Of a stretch of DNA of 64,000 nt, positions 59,860 through 64,000 are shown in pieces. The notes below the pieces were generated by a model. That model worked only from the letters and a program-made list of their open reading frames with translations, was not told the origin of the DNA and ran no database searches. The first letter of the stretch is position 1; each line of letters begins with the position of its first letter. The stretch is from contig CM055095.1 of the NCBI GenBank assembly GCA_029204225.1, positions 59,480,865 through 59,544,864 on the forward strand, in the 5' to 3' direction. This DNA comes from Diphasiastrum complanatum. Taxonomy: Eukaryota; Streptophyta; Lycopodiopsida; Lycopodiales; Lycopodiaceae. Made by a program: the position numbers and the translations under genes.

Positions 59860-60509
59860 TGTGAAAGATTTCAGATCCTTAAGATCCAATCTACTTGAAT
59901 GATCTTTGGTTAGAAAGAGAAATACACTACCAATTTCACCAATGTAGAAAAATCAGCATCTACACACAATTTGAGATGCAAACACTAATAGAACTTGATC
60001 AAACTTGAATGAAATGATTATGTACTGTTGCTGTCCGTACAAAACCAGCAAGCTACTGTATTTCACATGTGTGGGTCCAAAAATAGCAAACATAGATCAT
60101 TCTACACATAGAATTGCAAGCAATCACCAAGATAGTGCACCAATGGATAGTAGAACCCAAGAGGACCATGTATAAGCATGAAATGAGATAGAGAAGAGAG
60201 AATATGACTCTTTCCATGAGTTACATCCTTTTATAGCAGGTCCAAACCCTATTTGGCCACTTGGCTTTCCCACCAAAATGCTAACCCTACCAATTTTGGG
60301 TCTAGATTCAATGTACCCAACTTATTCAAATTGAATCTACTCAAACTCGCATTCTATCTTTCCCACACTTTCAAAAAGTGTTTATTCAAATGAGATTTAG
60401 ACTAATGAACTTTGAAAAGTCAACCTCTAAGTCTAAAACAAGTTTTGGCCTCAATATGCCAAATATGAAAATATTGCAAAATGTGATGAAACTAGTTGAA
60501 TCTTTCACA
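59860..60509 (-). repeat. 5' LTR of copia element 2 (650 bp)
   Basis: On the plus strand TGTGAAAGATT ... AATCTTTCACA, perfect inverted ends. Confidence 0.95.
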
Positions 60510-62059
60510 GACTGTCTCCATGATGAGAGCAAATTGGTTAACTAAACTTTTTTCAAAACAGTGGGAACATATTGGATACTTGATCTATTGGATGAATCTG
60601 GAATAGCTAGAGCTGAAGGGCCACCGCCAAGGCCGCTGCTCCTCTTCTCTACATCTGATTTCATAGCGTCTGTTGCGAGCTTGAAGTAGAGAGATTATCA
60701 AGAGAGAGAGAGAGAGTCACATACCCATATATTTTCTTTTTATTGATTGGATTATATAATCTTAACTCTCAATTCTAATGCCCATGTACTCTTCACAATA
60801 TGTCACATGGATATTGTCTTTGAGCAAACAACCCCACCTTTTAATAGGACAAAATTGTAAAAACTGGAAAGTGCAGTACAAGGATTTAAAAAAAAAAAAT
60901 GCATATTTTCCTTTTTAAATTGCCTTATACTGGTCATCATATGTTTCCACTATTTTGAAAAAAGTTTAGTGGGCCAATTCTCGCTCAACACGGAGACGGT
61001 ATACATACCACCGGTGAGCATGTGCACAACATGTGTCATGCCACATCAACATAATAACACATGTTGCACGACCTGTGTCAAAAAAAATTTCAATGCAACT
61101 TTTCAAAAATAGTAACCATAGTTTACAAATTGTAAAGTATTTGTTAAACATTTGAATGGAATCACTAAAAAAAACTACCGTTCTTAGTGTTTGGTTTATG
61201 CCAAAGTTGCTGAGTAATTAAGTATCTGTTGAAAGTGAAAAATCGTCTATCTTGAGTTTAGGATTTGGAAAAGTGTTTTTAATGTGCATGTAATGTTTCA
61301 TATTGTAAATGTCAACTTTGGCCTAGAAGAAACTCGAGCTACATGGTTTCTTGAGTCTAGTTGGTCATATACAACATGCATATAGAATGTAGACATAGAA
61401 ATGCCAATTATGGGCTTGTAGAAACTCGTGGCATATCACATGCAATAATTGTAGGTGATCCAAAGTGACATGCAAGGCATGCACAAAGTGAATTGGACAC
61501 ATGCATAGTGATTTGGATGATTCTAGTTTTAAATTTGACACTTGGTAAAGGTAGGTAGAAATGCATGCATGTAAAGTGACAAATGTCACTAGTTTGCTAG
61601 TTATCACTTTTAGATGTGTATGAAAGTAGGAGAGAGATGATTCTACCTCTACTCCAATCTCCATAAATATGTGTAAGCTCTCTCATAATTTTTTATGAAG
61701 AACCAAGCTTTGAAGCTATTCCATGTCAATTTGGATCTATGATATTGTTTGCTTGAATTTTGCTCTTTGTTTACTCATTTCTTTGATTCTTTATACTTTG
61801 TCAAAACCGTTTCTGCATGTTACCTCGTGTAGAAGGTTATGCTAATGCATTAAATTCTTGTACTTCTTCTCTTTTGATATTGCAAGCAATCATTCTTTGA
61901 TTATTAGCATGCAAGATTGTGCATTATTCACACTTGAGGATTAATTCCCACACATGTGAACTTGCTGGATTTTCATTAGTACCATCATAGCCATATTGCT
62001 GGTTTCACATCCATTTAATGGATCTTCATCTGGGTGATATTAGTTCTCATCAAATAGGT
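60510..62059. other. intergenic, nothing recognised
   Basis: AT-rich, no gene, RNA or element end seen. Confidence 0.5.
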
Positions 62060-62940
62060 GGTGAAGGAACTGTCAACCTAAATTTCCAACTTTTAGCTTC
62101 TCATGTCGAATTGCATCCCTGATTTCTTCATCAAATATTGCATGGCTATAGCTATATAGCATATAGCTAAGGTGACAAAGGGCATCTTTGTCTTACCCCA
62201 CTTTGAATGCTAAATCTACTCAATTATTTCTCATTGAAGATATAAGAGAGTCCCAAATTCTTTATAATAAACGAAAAAATAGTTCCAACTTATCCATCAA
62301 AAGCCTTTTTTAGGTCTAGACGATAAATAACTTGTTAAAAAAAAAAAAAAATCCAATTCCACCATAAATCGAAAACATTATCCAAAGTACTCAGTCTTCC
62401 TACTTGAAACCACCTTGTTTGTTTTTTAAATGAAAAAGCAAAAAATCCAACTTCTTGGCAATGAACTTCAAGGTTATCTATAATGAGTATTGATCATCAT
62501 TCAAGATTTTTAATCTTCGTTAAAAAAATGATTCAAAATTCTTGGAAACAAGTACATTATATCCTTCATAATACCTTTTGAGATATGATACTTTTCTTAA
62601 ATGATAAGCAACGGCTTCATCGTTTCTCCTTTAAAGTCATTCCAAAAAGTTCTATACATTTCCATTGAGGATTTTATCTATTCATGGATTTTGTCTCCTT
62701 TAAGAATGGAAAGAGTTTCATAAAATTATTTCTCTTTTAGTGAATCTTTCGATTTGCTAATTTTGCAACATCCAGCTTCTTATCCATAAAATAGTAGTTT
62801 GTCCACCAGCATAGATTTATCAATAATCTCAATTCATCATAAGACGACACAAACTTCCTTTTGATAATGTTGGGATCTATCAAAATTCTACTTCCATCTA
62901 ACAAGCCTTTATAATCTTTTAGTTTTGACCTCTTCAAGAA
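62060..62940 (-). pseudogene. LINE (non-LTR) reverse transcriptase relic
   Basis: On the minus strand, broken by frameshifts and stops, RT blocks appear in the right order: STLDNVFDLWW (around 62370-62390), LDLKKAFDG (around 62300-62325) and GVRQRCPLSP (62171-62200, normally GVRQGCPLSP). Upstream text at 62937-62737 (LKDYKGLLDGSRILIDPNII) may be part of the same frame. The catalytic FADD block is not found. The family within LINEs cannot be given. Confidence 0.65.
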
Positions 62941-64000
62941 AATCTAGTGATGAGTTCACCATCCTTTAGCAAATTGACTCTACATCTTTTTCTAAAGTTG
63001 TTTGTTCTACACATTTTTTTAACAACTTTTGACATCCATAGCTCTTCCTTTTTTGGCCTTTTCATTTTCCCATTCTCCCTAAAAGTTCTTAAAGTTTGTG
63101 TTGGAATACGAAAAAGATGTTGTATAGAGAATAGACTGCATTCAACACAAATTCAAGTAAATTGAGACTATTCATGTTCTCGATCAAGAAATGTCAAAGC
63201 TATATTTTGAAATCAAAAACTAGATTAGTAAATAAAACAACTCTTATTTATAAGTGAAATTGAATTATAATGTGTCAATCAATGTGTGAATATATAACTC
63301 ATATTATTGACTTCGTATTATTAATGTTTGAATTCAAATGTCTTTGAAAGCTTCTATGTTTGAATTTGTATTAAAGCCAAATCTCAATGACATTCATAGA
63401 TTTTTTTTATTGATTATTCTTTTTAGGCAAAACATAGCCTTGTGTGTACATAGGCTACGTTGCATCTGTAGCATGGTTTACTTATATTTGCAAACAAAAA
63501 ATTTGGATTTAAATTTTGTCTATATAATTGACAACCATCTATTATGTAAGTTTAGCATTGTTTAGTCATTATTGGCAAAATACAGCAAATATACTATTAA
63601 AACATAAACATCAGAGTTTTCATTTTATTGAGTGACTCTTTGATTTTTTGAACATTGTACATATTCTATATTCACTTATTGTACTGTCACATATTCTATA
63701 TACACTTACATCAAGGAATGTCACATTTCATATTTGTAAGAGTGTCTTGTTTTGAAGAGGAATGAAAAGAGATAACAAAATGCATGGATATGAATTTATA
63801 CCATCCATGAAGGTGTGCACACACACTCTTTAAAATATAGGTTAGAACATTTTTAAAACCAAATGATTAATTAAAAGAAAATACATGATTTGTTTCTAGC
63901 AAATATGTTATCGTATAATGAATGTTCTGACTTACAATTTTTTTGCAATGGAGCTTTTAAAAAATAACCCAAGTCATATCAATGCAAGTTTGAAAACATG
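62941..64000. other. AT-rich sequence, nothing recognised
   Basis: Short open frames only; no supported feature. Confidence 0.5.

Larger units (their letters stand above)
55303..60509 (-). mobile_element. second Ty1/copia element, RT region replaced
   Basis: The complete 5' LTR (59860-60509) has 11-bp inverted ends (TGTGAAAGATT). The 3' LTR is a partial 305 bp (55303-55607), truncated at a GA array. The Met primer site is at 59848-59859 and the purine tract at 55608-55621. The minus strand encodes broken gag, protease, integrase and the tail of RNase H. RT and most of RNase H are missing, and about 1 kb of unrelated sequence stands in their place. Confidence 0.92.

Overview
This is nuclear DNA from a land plant, most likely a flowering plant; the species cannot be named from the sequence. 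The evidence is nested Ty1/copia and Ty3/gypsy LTR retrotransposons with tRNA primer-binding sites, short GT-AG introns, a decayed copy of the plant CAF-1 subunit FAS2, an F-box/kelch-type gene, and long (GA)n arrays. I found no clearly intact host gene: almost every coding stretch is a transposon gene or a pseudogene.

Layout. 1-14.7 kb is a stack of nested insertions. A minus-strand copia LTR remnant (to 1500) is cut by a gypsy element (LTR from 1501, pol to 3755). That element is cut by a second gypsy element (LTR 3756-4424, gag from 5622), whose gag is split by an 8583-bp DNA transposon (6007-14589) with perfect 35-bp terminal inverted repeats. 14.7-28.7 kb holds a retroelement start, a FAS2 pseudogene (16.5-18.1 kb), duplicated non-coding repeats, two GA arrays, and a second degenerate locus related to the DNA transposon's genes (24.7-28.1 kb). 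28755-35047 is a full-length copia element with matching 736-bp LTRs and a 5-bp target duplication. 35355-48515 is a large non-coding LTR element carrying a nested, pol-less gypsy derivative (38575-47275). 49969-51410 is an F-box pseudogene. 51.4-55.3 kb is dominated by GA/CT arrays and related repeats, with one Tudor-like exon remnant. 55303-60509 is a second copia element in which RT and most of RNase H are replaced by a foreign segment. About 62.06-62.94 kb is a LINE reverse-transcriptase relic.

Most interesting. The 8.6-kb transposon carries a candidate transposase gene, an unknown spliced gene, and a centromere-type histone H3-like gene (minus, 8515-8979). The H3-like gene is transcribed divergently from another unknown gene whose conserved core reads DDFAARRG (plus, 9809-11303). 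The roughly 800 bp between the two starts is packed with copies of a CGCACAAGTGCGATAT-like motif. A second locus 15 kb away again pairs an H3-like gene (25865-26503, with a long polyproline tail) with a DDFA(M)RRG gene (27035-28050), and an intron falls at the same position before this core. This recurrence suggests a transposon family that routinely carries its own H3 variant. All copies here are broken by stops or frameshifts, so function is inferred from family resemblance only.
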